Shown: positions 34,828 through 43,223 of the stretch, piece by piece
Numbering within the stretch: the first letter of the stretch is position 1
Layout: the number at the start of each line of letters is the position of its first letter
Assembly (NCBI RefSeq): GCF_000209655.1
Contig: NC_015458.1
Span: 682,001-746,000 of the forward strand
DNA length: 64,000 nt
Direction of reading: 5' to 3'
From: Pusillimonas sp. T7-7
GTDB taxonomy: Bacteria > Pseudomonadota > Gammaproteobacteria > Burkholderiales > Burkholderiaceae_B
Notes under the pieces: model-generated
Database searches by the model: none
The model's input: only the letters and a program-made list of their open reading frames with translations
What the model was told of the DNA's origin: nothing
Translations under genes and position numbers: made by a program

Positions 34828-35196
34828 CTACCGACCATGCTCCAGCGTTTTCATCCTAAGCAGGTAAATGGTCACACCTATGCCGGGAATCAGTAGTAGT
34901 AGCCGTACCCAGGGCAAGGGCACATACCAGGCTGAAAAGGCCAGGGATGCCCACATCAAGGTCAGGGCGATGATCTTGCCGCGCAGGGGTATGCCCCTGC
35001 CCGCCTGCAGATTGCTTAGGTACGGCCCCAATGTCCGGTTGCTCATCAGCCAGCGGTGCAGGCGTTCAGAGCCGCGCAGATAGCAGGCCGAGGCCAGGAG
35101 CAGGAAGGGCGTTGTAGGCAGCAAGGGCAGGAATATGCCAAGTATGGCCAGAATCAGGGCCAGCGTGCCGACAACATTGAACAGAATTTTGATCAC
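34828..35196 (-). CDS. DUF454 (YbaN-family) inner-membrane protein
   Basis: About 122 residues, with three to four membrane helices. The family pattern is clear: VGTLALILAILGIFLPLLPT then TPFLLLASACYLRGSERLH and WLMSNRTLGPYL. The function of DUF454 is not known. The start is taken as the GTG at 35196, since no ATG is available at the domain start and longer frames run over the divergent regulator gene; the Shine-Dalgarno sequence is poor. It is convergent with hemN (6 bp between) and divergent from the Crp/Fnr gene, with which it shares a 67-bp promoter region. Confidence 0.85.
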   Translation of the reverse strand: MIKILFNVVGTLALILAILGIFLPLLPTTPFLLLASACYLRGSERLHRWLMSNRTLGPYLSNLQAGRGIPLRGKIIALTLMWASLAFSAWYVPLPWVRLLLLIPGIGVTIYLLRMKTLEHGR

Positions 35197-35219
35197 AAGT
35201 TTTTTTGGGTTGGCGCATG

Positions 35220-35233
35220 CAGGCAATTGCCTG
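35220..35233. promoter_or_regulatory. Perfect palindrome between DUF454 gene and Crp/Fnr gene
   Basis: CAGGCAATTGCCTG, a 14-bp perfect palindrome in the short divergent promoter region, 30 bp before the regulator start. It could be an operator; it does not match the FNR consensus. Confidence 0.45.
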
Positions 35234-35263
35234 GCAAATCTATCGTTACAGGATTCTAGCAAG

Positions 35264-35947
35264 ATGGCAACAAGCAAAACACGCGTGCAAGATTTTTTGG
35301 CCAAACTCCCACTGTTCAACGAGCTGTCCACGCAAGAGCTCGATGTCCTGGCAGCCGGCACGACCGAGGTACAGGTGGCGCGCGGGGAAATGATTTTCCA
35401 TCGAGGAGATCCATGCGTGGGTTTCCATACCGTGGTGTATGGACAAATCAAGCTGATGTTCGTCTCGCCCATGGGCGGCGAGAAGGTCGTTCGCTTGATC
35501 GGGCCCGGGGACAGCTTTGGCGAAGCACTGATGTTCCTGGACAAGGCCTATATCGTGTCGGCCCAGGCGCTGGCCGATACCATGCTGCTGCATGTGGCCA
35601 AATCGGTGTTGTTTACTGAACTCGACCGTCATCCCGGGTTTGCACGCAAGATGCTGGCCGGACTGAGCCAACGCTTGCATAACCTGATGAGCGACGTCGA
35701 GGCCTATTCGCTACGATCCGGAACGCAACGTGTAATAGGCTATTTGTTGAAAGACGGGGGCGCACGCCAGGATGGCCGACAGTTTCGACTGGAAACCAGC
35801 AAGACTGTCATTGCCTCCCGTCTGAATCTGACGCCCGAGCATTTCTCTCGAATACTGCATGATCTGGGAGCCAACGGCCTCATCAAGGTCAAGGGCCGCG
35901 ACATCACCATTATTGACGGCGCAAAACTCAGTGCATATCAAGGCTAA
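35264..35947 (+). CDS. Crp/Fnr-family regulator without the FNR iron-sulfur cysteines (Dnr-like)
   Basis: A 227-residue regulator. The cyclic-nucleotide-type sensor domain (about 15-130, GEMIFHRGDPCVGFHTVVYG, RLIGPGDSFGEALMFLDKAY) is followed by a long dimer helix and a helix-turn-helix (about 175-215, SKTVIASRLNLTPEHFSRIL). Only one cysteine is seen in the N-terminal half, so it cannot bind the 4Fe-4S cluster of FNR/Anr. Dnr/NnrR-type proteins, which sense nitric oxide through haem, fit the pattern. The recognition helix has an E-x-x-S-R pattern as in FNR, so FNR-like boxes are likely targets. Next door, convergent, are an NnrS-like protein and a DUF2249 protein. Confidence 0.85.
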   Translation: MATSKTRVQDFLAKLPLFNELSTQELDVLAAGTTEVQVARGEMIFHRGDPCVGFHTVVYGQIKLMFVSPMGGEKVVRLIGPGDSFGEALMFLDKAYIVSAQALADTMLLHVAKSVLFTELDRHPGFARKMLAGLSQRLHNLMSDVEAYSLRSGTQRVIGYLLKDGGARQDGRQFRLETSKTVIASRLNLTPEHFSRILHDLGANGLIKVKGRDITIIDGAKLSAYQG

Positions 35948-36003
35948 GGCTTGTCAGCATCAAAAGCCAGGCTGGCCATGCCCGCCCAGAGGCAGGCCTG
36001 GCA

Positions 36004-37329
36004 CTAACGCTTCCAGGGCGGTGTGGCAGTGGCTAGCGCCTGAGCTATGTCTTTCCTGGCTTGCTTGAATAGCCTGAGGGCATAGGCAATATTCCACAAT
36101 AGCCATAGGGCCGATACGGTCAGGACCAGGGCAGCCGCATAAGTAAACGGCATGGGCTGCAGGCTGGCCGCCACCAGCAGGAGCAAGGCCAGCAGATGCG
36201 GCCAGAACTGCCGCGCAGCAATGGCGTCGGGAATGATCTGCTTGACTTTGGGTACCGCGCGTAGCGCGATAGTCAGGTCTTTTTGCAAGTGGTGCCACAG
36301 CAGGAAAGGAATGATTTTGTACATCATGCCGTTGATGGCAGACCAGGCAAAGCCCACAATAAACAACACACCCAGGGTTACGGTGAAGTCGCCACGGCCA
36401 CTGATCTGCAACAGCCACACCGGTGCGCAGGCGGCCAGGCTGATCATTGATGTGCGCCAGAACAGGGTGGTGGTGTCGGCCTGCGGGCGTTTGCGTGTCC
36501 AGAGCAGCTGAAATGTGATGGCGGCGAACAACAGGCACGCGGCCAGCAGCAGCACGGCAATGGCGCGCCCTGTTTCCCACTGTATGGGGCTGACGGCATA
36601 TGAGTTGACCGTAAAGGCGGCCAGCAGCACGAAGATGGCTGGCGCCAACCACCGGGTGATGGGCTTGGGGTAGAGCTCGGTTACCTGGAAAATGGGAATG
36701 ACCTGATAAGCCATGCCGATAAGCAAAATGCCTACCCAACCCAAGAGTCCCCAGCCGGCATGCAGGTCGGTCATGGGCCTGGAAAGCGGTAGCCACCCGG
36801 CCCAAGCCGCTGCCAGTCCGATGCCTATGGATGCCGTCACCGCCAGGGCCATGATGGCGAATCGGGTAGCAAGCAGGATTTCACTGGAGCCCTTGGTAGC
36901 TTGCTTGCGGTAGCGCCATAAGCCGCCGGCACAGGCCAGAGCGAGCCACATCAAGGCGCCGCCCAGTAGCCCGGCTGCTAGCGGGAACAGGCTGGCTTGG
37001 CCAGAAAGAAACCCGGCCGCCAGCGCCAGCGTGCCCAGGGTGAGCAGGGCGTGCACGCCGGCCGATGTTGTGCGGGGGGCCAATACATTGATGCCGGTTG
37101 CCACCGGCAATATCTGCATCATGGCGCCGGCCATGGCACTGGACAGTGCGCCCAAGGTAAACAAGTGGGTGATCGCCAGTGCTGGCGCGGTCCAGCGCGA
37201 CGCCATGGCGCTGGGCCCTTCCCACAGCAGCAGTAGCGCCGCCAACACGACAAACACGGGTGCGCTGAGCAGCAGGCGCAAAGGTACGCTTATGGGAGGC
37301 GAGCTATTGAACGATAGGGCACGTTGCAT
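36004..37329 (-). CDS. Polytopic membrane protein, NnrS/haem-copper-oxidase-like
   Basis: A 441-residue protein with about 12 membrane helices. Conserved His positions sit in helices (THLFTLGALSSAMAGAMMQI, MTDLHAGWGLLGWVGILLIG, PFLLWHHLQK), the pattern of NnrS-type proteins and of cytochrome oxidase subunit I relatives that bind haem. NnrS is linked to nitric-oxide stress in several proteobacteria. The start codon overlaps the stop of the upstream DUF2249 gene by one base, so the two are one unit, with an FNR-like box in front. The exact family is uncertain; a haem- or copper-binding role in NO or low-oxygen physiology is inferred from context. Confidence 0.65.
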   Translation of the reverse strand: MQRALSFNSSPPISVPLRLLLSAPVFVVLAALLLLWEGPSAMASRWTAPALAITHLFTLGALSSAMAGAMMQILPVATGINVLAPRTTSAGVHALLTLGTLALAAGFLSGQASLFPLAAGLLGGALMWLALACAGGLWRYRKQATKGSSEILLATRFAIMALAVTASIGIGLAAAWAGWLPLSRPMTDLHAGWGLLGWVGILLIGMAYQVIPIFQVTELYPKPITRWLAPAIFVLLAAFTVNSYAVSPIQWETGRAIAVLLLAACLLFAAITFQLLWTRKRPQADTTTLFWRTSMISLAACAPVWLLQISGRGDFTVTLGVLFIVGFAWSAINGMMYKIIPFLLWHHLQKDLTIALRAVPKVKQIIPDAIAARQFWPHLLALLLLVAASLQPMPFTYAAALVLTVSALWLLWNIAYALRLFKQARKDIAQALATATPPWKR

Positions 37330-37562
37330 CAGTCTTTATGCCAGATAAGGATTTGGTAGCGGTGGTCGGGCAAGGTGGCAACCTGGTATTGGAAGTGGTT
37401 GTTGTCCAAAATGCCATATAGCGGATGCGGTTCACGATCAATAAGCATGCAAAGCCGCTGGCCAAGTGGCAGCACGGCCAGTGCGTCGAGCACGCGTTCA
37501 AGTGGTTCGGGCGCTTCGAGGCCGCGCACGTCCAGAAGAATGTGTGGGTGTGAATTATTCAT
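37329..37562 (-). CDS. DUF2249 domain protein
   Basis: A 77-residue protein. It shows the DUF2249 pattern: ILLDVRGLEAPEPLERVLDA, LPLGQRLCMLIDREPHPLY and a last strand YQILIWHKD. DUF2249 is a small TusA/SirA-like fold often encoded near haem-copper and NO-related genes; its biochemical role is unclear. The start is the ATG at 37562; the frame is open further upstream without similarity. It is the first gene of a unit with the NnrS-like protein. A second DUF2249 gene lies at 45538-45807. Confidence 0.8.
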   Translation of the reverse strand: MNNSHPHILLDVRGLEAPEPLERVLDALAVLPLGQRLCMLIDREPHPLYGILDNNHFQYQVATLPDHRYQILIWHKD

Positions 37563-37652
37563 GTGTTCCAACCATACAGGAGACGTGTGTTTATCGAGGG
37601 CAAGGCCCCATTGCGAACAAGGCAATAGTAGCCTCAGCTATCCACCATAAAG

Positions 37653-37666
37653 TTGATATTTATTAA
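37653..37666 (-). promoter_or_regulatory. FNR/Dnr-type box upstream of the DUF2249 operon
   Basis: TTGATATTTATTAA matches TTGATNNNNATCAA at all but one position. It lies 91 bp before the DUF2249 start and 72 bp before the divergent nitronate monooxygenase gene, so it could serve either. Confidence 0.6.
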
Positions 37667-37738
37667 GGAATGTCTTGTCTTATGCCTGCATAGTGATGAC
37701 TGCGTTTTAAAGCGATCATTTTCGCGAGGATAACTACA

Positions 37739-38944
37739 GTGCTGCAAACCGTTTTAGACCGACTCAAGTTAAAAGGCAAATCTCTGTTGCCTGTTGTGCA
37801 GGGTGGCATGGGTGTAGGCGTTTCCGCACACAGATTGGCCGGAACGGTCGCATCGTATGGCGCCATGGGTACCATATCCAGTGTCGATTTGCGCCGACAT
37901 CATCCCGATCTCATGGTGCAAACCGGTAAGTCGCGCAATAAAGAGCTCATCGACTCGGCCAACCTGCTTGCCCTTGATCGCGAAATCAAGGCGGCAAAAA
38001 AGCTGTCCGCAGGCAAAGGGCTTATTGCCGTCAACGTCATGCGGGCGGTTTCTGAATATGCATCCTACGTGCGCCAGGCCTGCGAAAGCGAGGCCGATGC
38101 GGTGGTCGTTGGCGCCGGCTTGCCGCTTGATCTGCCTGAGCTCACCGAAGGCTCCAAGACGGCCATTATTCCCATTTTGTCAGACGTGCGCGGTATTGGT
38201 TTGATCCTGAAAAAGTGGATGCGCAAGAACCGTCTGCCCGATGCCATCGTCATCGAGAATCCCCGTTTTGCTGCCGGCCATCTGGGCGCGCCCACGGCCG
38301 AGGCCTTGAACAATCCCAACTTCGCGTTCAACAATGTACTGGAAGGGGCCTTGCAGCTGTTCAAGGACATGGGCCTCGAACAAGAGAATATTCCCTTGAT
38401 TACCGCTGGCGGCATACACAGCAACGAACAGGTGCTCAAGCTGATGGGCATGGGCGCCAATGCCGTCCAGCTGGGTTCTGCCTTTGCGGTGACCGAAGAA
38501 GGCGATGCGCACCCCAACTTCAAAAAGGTGCTGGTCGAGGCCAAGCCCGAAGACATCGTCACCTTCATGAGCGTGGCCGGCTTGCCCGCGCGGGCGGTGC
38601 GTACCCCCTGGCTGGCCAACTATCTTGAAAAAGAAGAAAAGTTGCAGCGCATCGCCAAGAAGCGTCCTTGCACTGTGGGCTTTGATTGCCTGGCCTCTTG
38701 CGGCTTGCGTGACGGCATCAGCAAGCATGGCCAATTTTGCATCGATACCCAGCTGGCGTTCGCGCTGGCGGGTGACATCAGGCGCGGCTTGTTCTTCAGA
38801 GGTTCTGAAAAGCTGCCTTTTGGCAATGCCATCCGTTCGGTACGCGATTTGCTCGAACTGCTGCTCAATGGCATCAAACCAAGCATCGAAGCTATACGCG
38901 CCCCAACAGTGCGTTCGGCCGACGAGGCTTTGGCCTTGGCTTAG
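37739..38944 (+). CDS. Nitronate monooxygenase family FMN protein
   Basis: A 401-residue TIM-barrel flavoprotein. Family motifs: VVQGGMGVGVSAHRLAGTVA at the start, IPLITAGGIHSNEQVLKLMG and ANAVQLGSAFAVTEE for FMN phosphate binding, and a C-terminal cysteine-containing stretch (CTVGFDCLASCGLRDG). Members oxidise nitroalkanes or act as related FMN reductases; the length (about 400) and Cys-rich tail resemble the long 2-nitropropane-dioxygenase-like group rather than classic NMO. The GTG at 37739 has AGGA about 9 bases upstream. It lies in the low-oxygen gene group and shares a promoter region with an FNR-type box. Confidence 0.85.
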   Translation: MLQTVLDRLKLKGKSLLPVVQGGMGVGVSAHRLAGTVASYGAMGTISSVDLRRHHPDLMVQTGKSRNKELIDSANLLALDREIKAAKKLSAGKGLIAVNVMRAVSEYASYVRQACESEADAVVVGAGLPLDLPELTEGSKTAIIPILSDVRGIGLILKKWMRKNRLPDAIVIENPRFAAGHLGAPTAEALNNPNFAFNNVLEGALQLFKDMGLEQENIPLITAGGIHSNEQVLKLMGMGANAVQLGSAFAVTEEGDAHPNFKKVLVEAKPEDIVTFMSVAGLPARAVRTPWLANYLEKEEKLQRIAKKRPCTVGFDCLASCGLRDGISKHGQFCIDTQLAFALAGDIRRGLFFRGSEKLPFGNAIRSVRDLLELLLNGIKPSIEAIRAPTVRSADEALALA

Positions 38945-39030
38945 TAACGTTCCGCCGGGAAAGTTCTGCGTACGGCCAGTAACAAGGCTTTATTCAGCAC
39001 TTTCCACGATTCACCTTTCTTTTAGATATC

Positions 39031-40080
39031 ATGAACAACGCAACTGCTGTTAAGCACGCTGCGGCGGGTTCTGCTGCGCCTGCTGTCGAGCTGGTTTGCC
39101 CTGCGGGCAGCCTGCCTGCCCTGAAGGCCGCCATTGATCATGGCGCCGACTGTGTTTATTTAGGCTTTCGTGATGCGACCAATGCACGCAATTTTGCCGG
39201 CCTGAATTTCGATGAAGCGGCTATCAACGAAGGGATACGTTATGCGCATGCCAACGGGCGCAAAGTGTTTCTGGCGCTTAATACCTATTCACAGCCAGCG
39301 GGCTGGCAGGCGTGGCGCAAGGCGGTTGATCGTGCTGCCGGGGCGGGTGTGGATGCCATGATAGTGGCTGATCCTGGCCTGATGGCGTATGCCAGCCGGC
39401 ATTATCCGCAACTGCGTCTGCACTTGTCAGTGCAGGGCTCCGCCACCAATTACGAGGCCATCAACTATTATCGCAAGCATTTCGGTGTGGTTCGGGCCGT
39501 ATTGCCACGCGTACTGTCGCTGGCCCAGGTTGAGCAGGTCACCGAAAACACCGGGGTCGAGATCGAAGTGTTCGGCTTCGGCAGCCTGTGTGTCATGGTC
39601 GAAGGGCGTTGCGCCTTGTCTTCCTACGTAACCGGCGAATCGCCCAATACACATGGCGTGTGTTCACCGGCTAAATCGGTGCGCTGGCAACAGACGGACA
39701 AGGGTTTGGAATCGCGCCTGAACGGGGTGCTGATCGACCGCTATGCCGATGGCGAAAACGCCGGTTACCCCACTTTATGCAAGGGTCGCTTCGACGTAGC
39801 CAACGAAAACTATTATGCGTTGGAAGAACCCACCAGTTTGAACACGCTTGAACTATTGCCAAAACTGACGCAGATGGGTGTGCGCGCCATCAAGGTTGAA
39901 GGCCGCCAGCGCAGTCCGGCTTATGTGGCGCAGGTCACGCGGGTGTGGCGCGCCGCCATCGACCAGTGCCTGGCGAGCCAGCAGCGCTACTCGGTCAAAC
40001 CGGCCTGGATGGCCGAGCTGAACAAGGTGGCCGAAGGGCAGCAGCATACGCTGGGCGCCTATCACCGGCCATGGAAATAA
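39031..40080 (+). CDS. ubiU: O2-independent ubiquinone biosynthesis protein UbiU
   Basis: A 349-residue protein of peptidase family U32 without protease activity. UbiU with UbiV hydroxylates ubiquinone precursors without O2, using prephenate as oxygen source (known for E. coli). Motifs: ELVCPAGSLPALKAAIDHGA at the N-terminus, FGFGSLCVMVEGRCALSSY and GVCSPAK, giving the cysteines for the 4Fe-4S cluster (Cys about 189, 196, 213, with a fourth in TLCKGRFD about 249). The N-terminus is about 20 residues longer than in E. coli. The gene is followed by ubiV after 83 bp. Confidence 0.93.
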   Translation: MNNATAVKHAAAGSAAPAVELVCPAGSLPALKAAIDHGADCVYLGFRDATNARNFAGLNFDEAAINEGIRYAHANGRKVFLALNTYSQPAGWQAWRKAVDRAAGAGVDAMIVADPGLMAYASRHYPQLRLHLSVQGSATNYEAINYYRKHFGVVRAVLPRVLSLAQVEQVTENTGVEIEVFGFGSLCVMVEGRCALSSYVTGESPNTHGVCSPAKSVRWQQTDKGLESRLNGVLIDRYADGENAGYPTLCKGRFDVANENYYALEEPTSLNTLELLPKLTQMGVRAIKVEGRQRSPAYVAQVTRVWRAAIDQCLASQQRYSVKPAWMAELNKVAEGQQHTLGAYHRPWK

Positions 40081-40163
40081 TGGATGCCTCCACGCTGCGC
40101 CTTTTGCCTTGGGGCGGCCCAGCGGTAAAAGATGCCCCCTGCTCACTGTAGAAGGAAAGAGAA

Positions 40164-41051
40164 GTGAAGATTGCTTTGGGACCCGTTCAGTATTATTGGT
40201 CGCGCATTGCCATGATGCAGTTTTATGAGTCCATGACCGATACCCCTGTCGACATCGTATATTTGGGCGAAACCGTTTGCTCGCGGCGGCACGAACTGCG
40301 TCTGCCCGATTGGCTCGACATTGCGCACATGCTGGCTGATGCGGGCAAAAACGTCGTGCTGTCCACCCAGGTATTGCTGGAGTCAGGCCAAGACCTGACC
40401 ACCATGCGCAAAATCGTGGCCAACGATGGCTTCATGGTCGAGGCCAATGACATGGGCGCTGTGCATTGCCTGGATGGCAAGTCTTTCGTGGCCGGTCCTT
40501 ACTTGAATGTGTACAGCAGCCCCACGCTGGAATTGCTGGCCGGCCAGGGTGCGCAGCGCTGGGTGATGCCGCTGGAAATGGGGCGCGACGGTCTGGCGCA
40601 GCTGCAGGCTGAACGACCCAAGAATATGCAGACTGAAGTGTTTGGGTTTGGACGCATGCCGCTGGCTTATTCAGCGCGCTGTTTTACCGCTCGGCACCGG
40701 AATATTCCCAAAGATAATTGTCAGTATGTATGCATGGACCATCCCGATGGCCTGCTTCTGGAGACGCGTGAGCGCCAGCCGTTCCTGGTTCTAAACGGTA
40801 TTCAAACCCAGTCGGCGCTGGTCTATAACCTGGTGAACGAGCTTGAATCCATGCGTGCTCTGGAGGTGGATGTGCTGCGCATCAGTCCTCAATCGCAGCA
40901 TACCGGCGCGATTGTACGGATGTTTCGCCAGGTACTTGATAGGCAGTTGGATAGCGCCGACGCATTCGAACAAATGTTGCCCCTGATGCCGGCCGGCTCC
41001 TGTAATGGCTACTGGTATGGCCGCCCGGGCCTCGAGCAACTGGTAGCGTAA
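40164..41051 (+). CDS. ubiV: O2-independent ubiquinone biosynthesis protein UbiV
   Basis: A 295-residue U32-family partner of UbiU. Motifs: KIALGPVQYYWSR at the N-terminus, a VCSRRHELR cysteine, and FGFGRMPLAYSARCFTARH then NCQYVCMDHPDG, which supply the cluster cysteines. GAAGGAAAGAG before the ATG gives a good ribosome-binding site. It is followed after 15 bp by a hemolysin-III-like gene and then ubiT. Confidence 0.94.
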   Translation: MKIALGPVQYYWSRIAMMQFYESMTDTPVDIVYLGETVCSRRHELRLPDWLDIAHMLADAGKNVVLSTQVLLESGQDLTTMRKIVANDGFMVEANDMGAVHCLDGKSFVAGPYLNVYSSPTLELLAGQGAQRWVMPLEMGRDGLAQLQAERPKNMQTEVFGFGRMPLAYSARCFTARHRNIPKDNCQYVCMDHPDGLLLETRERQPFLVLNGIQTQSALVYNLVNELESMRALEVDVLRISPQSQHTGAIVRMFRQVLDRQLDSADAFEQMLPLMPAGSCNGYWYGRPGLEQLVA

Positions 41052-41066
41052 CTGGACGAGGTTGCA

Positions 41067-41684
41067 ATGTATTACGGAGAACGGTTCAACAGTATTTCGC
41101 ATTTGACCGGCGCCATATTGGCTGCCGTCGGCGGGATTCTTCTTGTGGTGCTGGCGGCCAGCCTGGGTGACCCATGGAAGATTGTCAGCTTCAGTGTTTA
41201 TGGCGCTGCGCTATTGGGCTTGTATCTGGCCTCTACGCTCTATCACAGCTTGCGAGGACGCGCCAAGCGCATCTGGTGCAAGTTCGATCATTGCGCCATT
41301 TATCTGTTGATAGCGGGCAGCTATACGCCATTTGCCTTGGTCAGCTTGCGCGGCGCCTGGGGTTGGACTTTGTTTGGCGTAGTCTGGGGGCTGGCATTGT
41401 TTGGCATTGCTCAGGAAATCTGGCTGGCCAAAGGTCGGCGCATACTGTCTTTGCTGATCTATGTTGCCATGGGCTGGCTGGCAGTGATTGCGGCCGCTCC
41501 ACTCATCCACGCATTGGGTTGGGCTGGTTTTCGCTGGCTGGTTTTGGGCGGCGTCATTTATACCGTCGGCATCATTTTTTATGCCACCGATGAAAAGTGG
41601 CGTTATGGCCATGGCGTGTGGCACTTGTTTGTTATGGGCGGCAGTGGCTGCCACTATTTCACTGTTATGAACTATGTGGCCTGA
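41067..41684 (+). CDS. Hemolysin III family membrane protein (TrhA/YqfA-like)
   Basis: A 205-residue protein with seven membrane helices of the PAQR/HlyIII family. Motifs: NSISHLTGAILAAVGGI, LYHSLRGRAKRIWCKFDHCA, SYTPFALVSLRG, and a final HLFVMGGSGCHYF with the conserved His residues that bind zinc. TrhA in E. coli keeps membrane energetics in balance. It lies inside the ubiU-ubiV-x-ubiT string and overlaps or adjoins ubiT, so it may be co-expressed under low oxygen. Confidence 0.9.
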   Translation: MYYGERFNSISHLTGAILAAVGGILLVVLAASLGDPWKIVSFSVYGAALLGLYLASTLYHSLRGRAKRIWCKFDHCAIYLLIAGSYTPFALVSLRGAWGWTLFGVVWGLALFGIAQEIWLAKGRRILSLLIYVAMGWLAVIAAAPLIHALGWAGFRWLVLGGVIYTVGIIFYATDEKWRYGHGVWHLFVMGGSGCHYFTVMNYVA

Positions 41685-41712
41685 ACAAGTGGGCCTTTAC
41701 CAGGAGTCTGCA

Positions 41713-42198
41713 GTGAGTTCAGGCCATCATTCCGTACCCGCCCCAGTGGGCAAGTTGCTGGCACGTTTGCCCGCTTATCCAGGCTCCGCGCTGTTTGCCG
41801 TCGGACTGAATTTGGCCTTGGCGCAGCACCTGCCCGCGGATACCCTGCAAATGCTCGAAGGCCGTGTGCTGCGGATTCAGGCGCCCGATGCAGGCATTGC
41901 CTTTGACTTCATCTGGCGCAAACAAAAGTTCTTGCCGGTCGCCCCAGGAGGTGACGCCGCCCTGACCATAGCGGCCAATCTGCATGATTTTTATCTACTC
42001 ATACAGCGCAAGGAAGATCCGGATACGCTGTTCTTCAGCCGCCGGCTGGCCATGGAAGGGGACACTGAACTGGGCCTGCTGGTCAAGAACACGCTGGATG
42101 CGCTCGATATGTCGCTGTTCGCACCCAGCCAATTTCTGCCTGGCAATGTGTTCGGGCGCCTGTTTCCGCAGACCAGATCAAGATCGCAAGCTGCTTGA
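41713..42198 (+). CDS. ubiT: O2-independent ubiquinone biosynthesis accessory protein UbiT (SCP2 domain)
   Basis: About 161 residues from the GTG at 41713, which has AGGAG 7 bases upstream. An earlier ATG at 41674 would overlap the previous gene by 11 bases without a Shine-Dalgarno sequence. The SCP2 sterol-carrier-like lipid-binding domain has LPADTLQMLEGRVLRIQAPD, then FFSRRLAMEGDTELGLLVKN, the classic UbiT/YhbT motif. UbiT binds ubiquinone intermediates for UbiU/UbiV. This completes the anaerobic ubiquinone set. Confidence 0.9.
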   Translation: MSSGHHSVPAPVGKLLARLPAYPGSALFAVGLNLALAQHLPADTLQMLEGRVLRIQAPDAGIAFDFIWRKQKFLPVAPGGDAALTIAANLHDFYLLIQRKEDPDTLFFSRRLAMEGDTELGLLVKNTLDALDMSLFAPSQFLPGNVFGRLFPQTRSRSQAA

Positions 42199-42239
42199 GC
42201 ATTGGGTGGAACGATCCACCCAACATATCGAGCTTGGCT

Positions 42240-43028
42240 CTATCCGCGCCGCAGCGTAAATTCAGGAAACATACCCGCTATGCTATTAACCGTCTCACGG
42301 CTTGGGTAGCCCGGCTCCATGGATGCGTTCAAGAGCTCGCTTGTGCAGCCTTGTTCGCGAAAGACTTGCAAGGCATAGCGTTTGATGTCCAGTTCGGCCA
42401 GGCTTCGCGCCAGTTGCAGAACCTCGTTTTCGGGCAACAAGGCCGGATGCAAGGTCGTGCGGCATTCATAGTCCACACCACTGTCGAGTATCGCCTGCAG
42501 CCCTTTCAGGGCCGGTTCACCACTGTTGGCTACTTTGGTGACACGCGCGTAATTAGCGAACAAGGCCTTGACGTCGAAACCTACCCAGTCCACGAGCGGC
42601 AGTACGCTTTTCAGACGCTCGGGGTGTGTGCCGCCGCTGTGCAATCCTATCTTGAATCCCAGTGCACGAGCTTGGCCTATGGCGTCGGCCAGCCCGGGAT
42701 CCATTGTGGGTTCTCCGCCACTGAACACGACTGCGTCTACAAGTCCGCGCCTGCGCTGCAGCAAGGCCAATGCATCGGCCCAGGGTATGGGACTGTGGGG
42801 CGTACGCTCTTGCAGATGAGGGTTGTGACAATAGCCGCAGCGCCACGGGCAGCCCTGTACGAAAATAACGGTAGACAAATGACCAGGATAGTCGGTGGCG
42901 GTGAACGGCGTGACGCCGCCCACCTTCAGGTGGCGCGGCCGCCCGCCCATGGGGCGAACCACGCCTTGCGGCTTATGCGTTTCAGGCAGCAAGCCGGGCT
43001 CCTTGTTCGCTGAAATATTTGCGTTCAT
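42240..43028 (-). CDS. nrdG: Anaerobic ribonucleoside-triphosphate reductase activating protein
   Basis: About 262 residues. A radical SAM enzyme that makes the glycyl radical on NrdD. The cluster motif is CPWRCGYCHNPHLQ (C-x3-C-x2-C), followed by VVFSGGEPTMDPGL. The length and the N-terminal about 30-residue leader are those of the NrdG type found in pseudomonads and Ralstonia. The ATG at 43028 lies inside the 3' end of the small glycyl-radical gene (47-bp overlap), so the genes are tightly coupled. Confidence 0.93.
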   Translation of the reverse strand: MNANISANKEPGLLPETHKPQGVVRPMGGRPRHLKVGGVTPFTATDYPGHLSTVIFVQGCPWRCGYCHNPHLQERTPHSPIPWADALALLQRRRGLVDAVVFSGGEPTMDPGLADAIGQARALGFKIGLHSGGTHPERLKSVLPLVDWVGFDVKALFANYARVTKVANSGEPALKGLQAILDSGVDYECRTTLHPALLPENEVLQLARSLAELDIKRYALQVFREQGCTSELLNASMEPGYPSRETVNSIAGMFPEFTLRRG

Positions 43029-43176
43029 GGAACTCGCCCTTTTTGCCAATATTGAACGAAGACATGGGACGGTGATAGCCCATGACGCGCGTCCAGATTT
43101 CGCAAGGCTGGCGTTCGTCGTCGCTCAGTGTGATGGTGAGGCTGGAATGCTGTGCGTCGGGTGTAGTGATCGTCAT
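42982..43176 (-). CDS. Small glycyl-radical protein: detached C-terminal domain of NrdD
   Basis: A 64-residue protein. Its centre CEIWTRVMGYHRPMSSFNIG looks like the C-terminal glycyl-radical loop of class III ribonucleotide reductases (R-V-M-G-Y, Gly being the radical site), which is missing from the preceding nrdD. It has its own ATG at 43176 with AAGGAG 8 bases upstream, so it is a designed separate gene and not just the result of a recent frameshift. It starts 48 bp past the nrdD stop, in a different frame, and overlaps nrdG. The active reductase is probably built from the two peptides. The alternative is an old frameshift kept by coupled translation. Confidence 0.78.
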   Translation of the reverse strand: MTITTPDAQHSSLTITLSDDERQPCEIWTRVMGYHRPMSSFNIGKKGEFHERKYFSEQGARLAA

Positions 43177-43223
43177 AGTGGTACTCCTTGTTTTGGGGTT
43201 GAAAAAATTGAAGTATTCCAGCT

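Noticed and set aside
35197-35544. Longer N-terminus for the DUF454 protein
   Set aside because: It would run over the divergent Crp/Fnr gene and shows only antisense composition; the domain starts at the GTG at 35196.
36004-36805. 281-residue second frame on the minus strand within the NnrS-like gene
   Set aside because: Same strand, other phase, rich in His/Pro/Arg, without hydrophobic helices; the 441-residue frame is clearly the gene.
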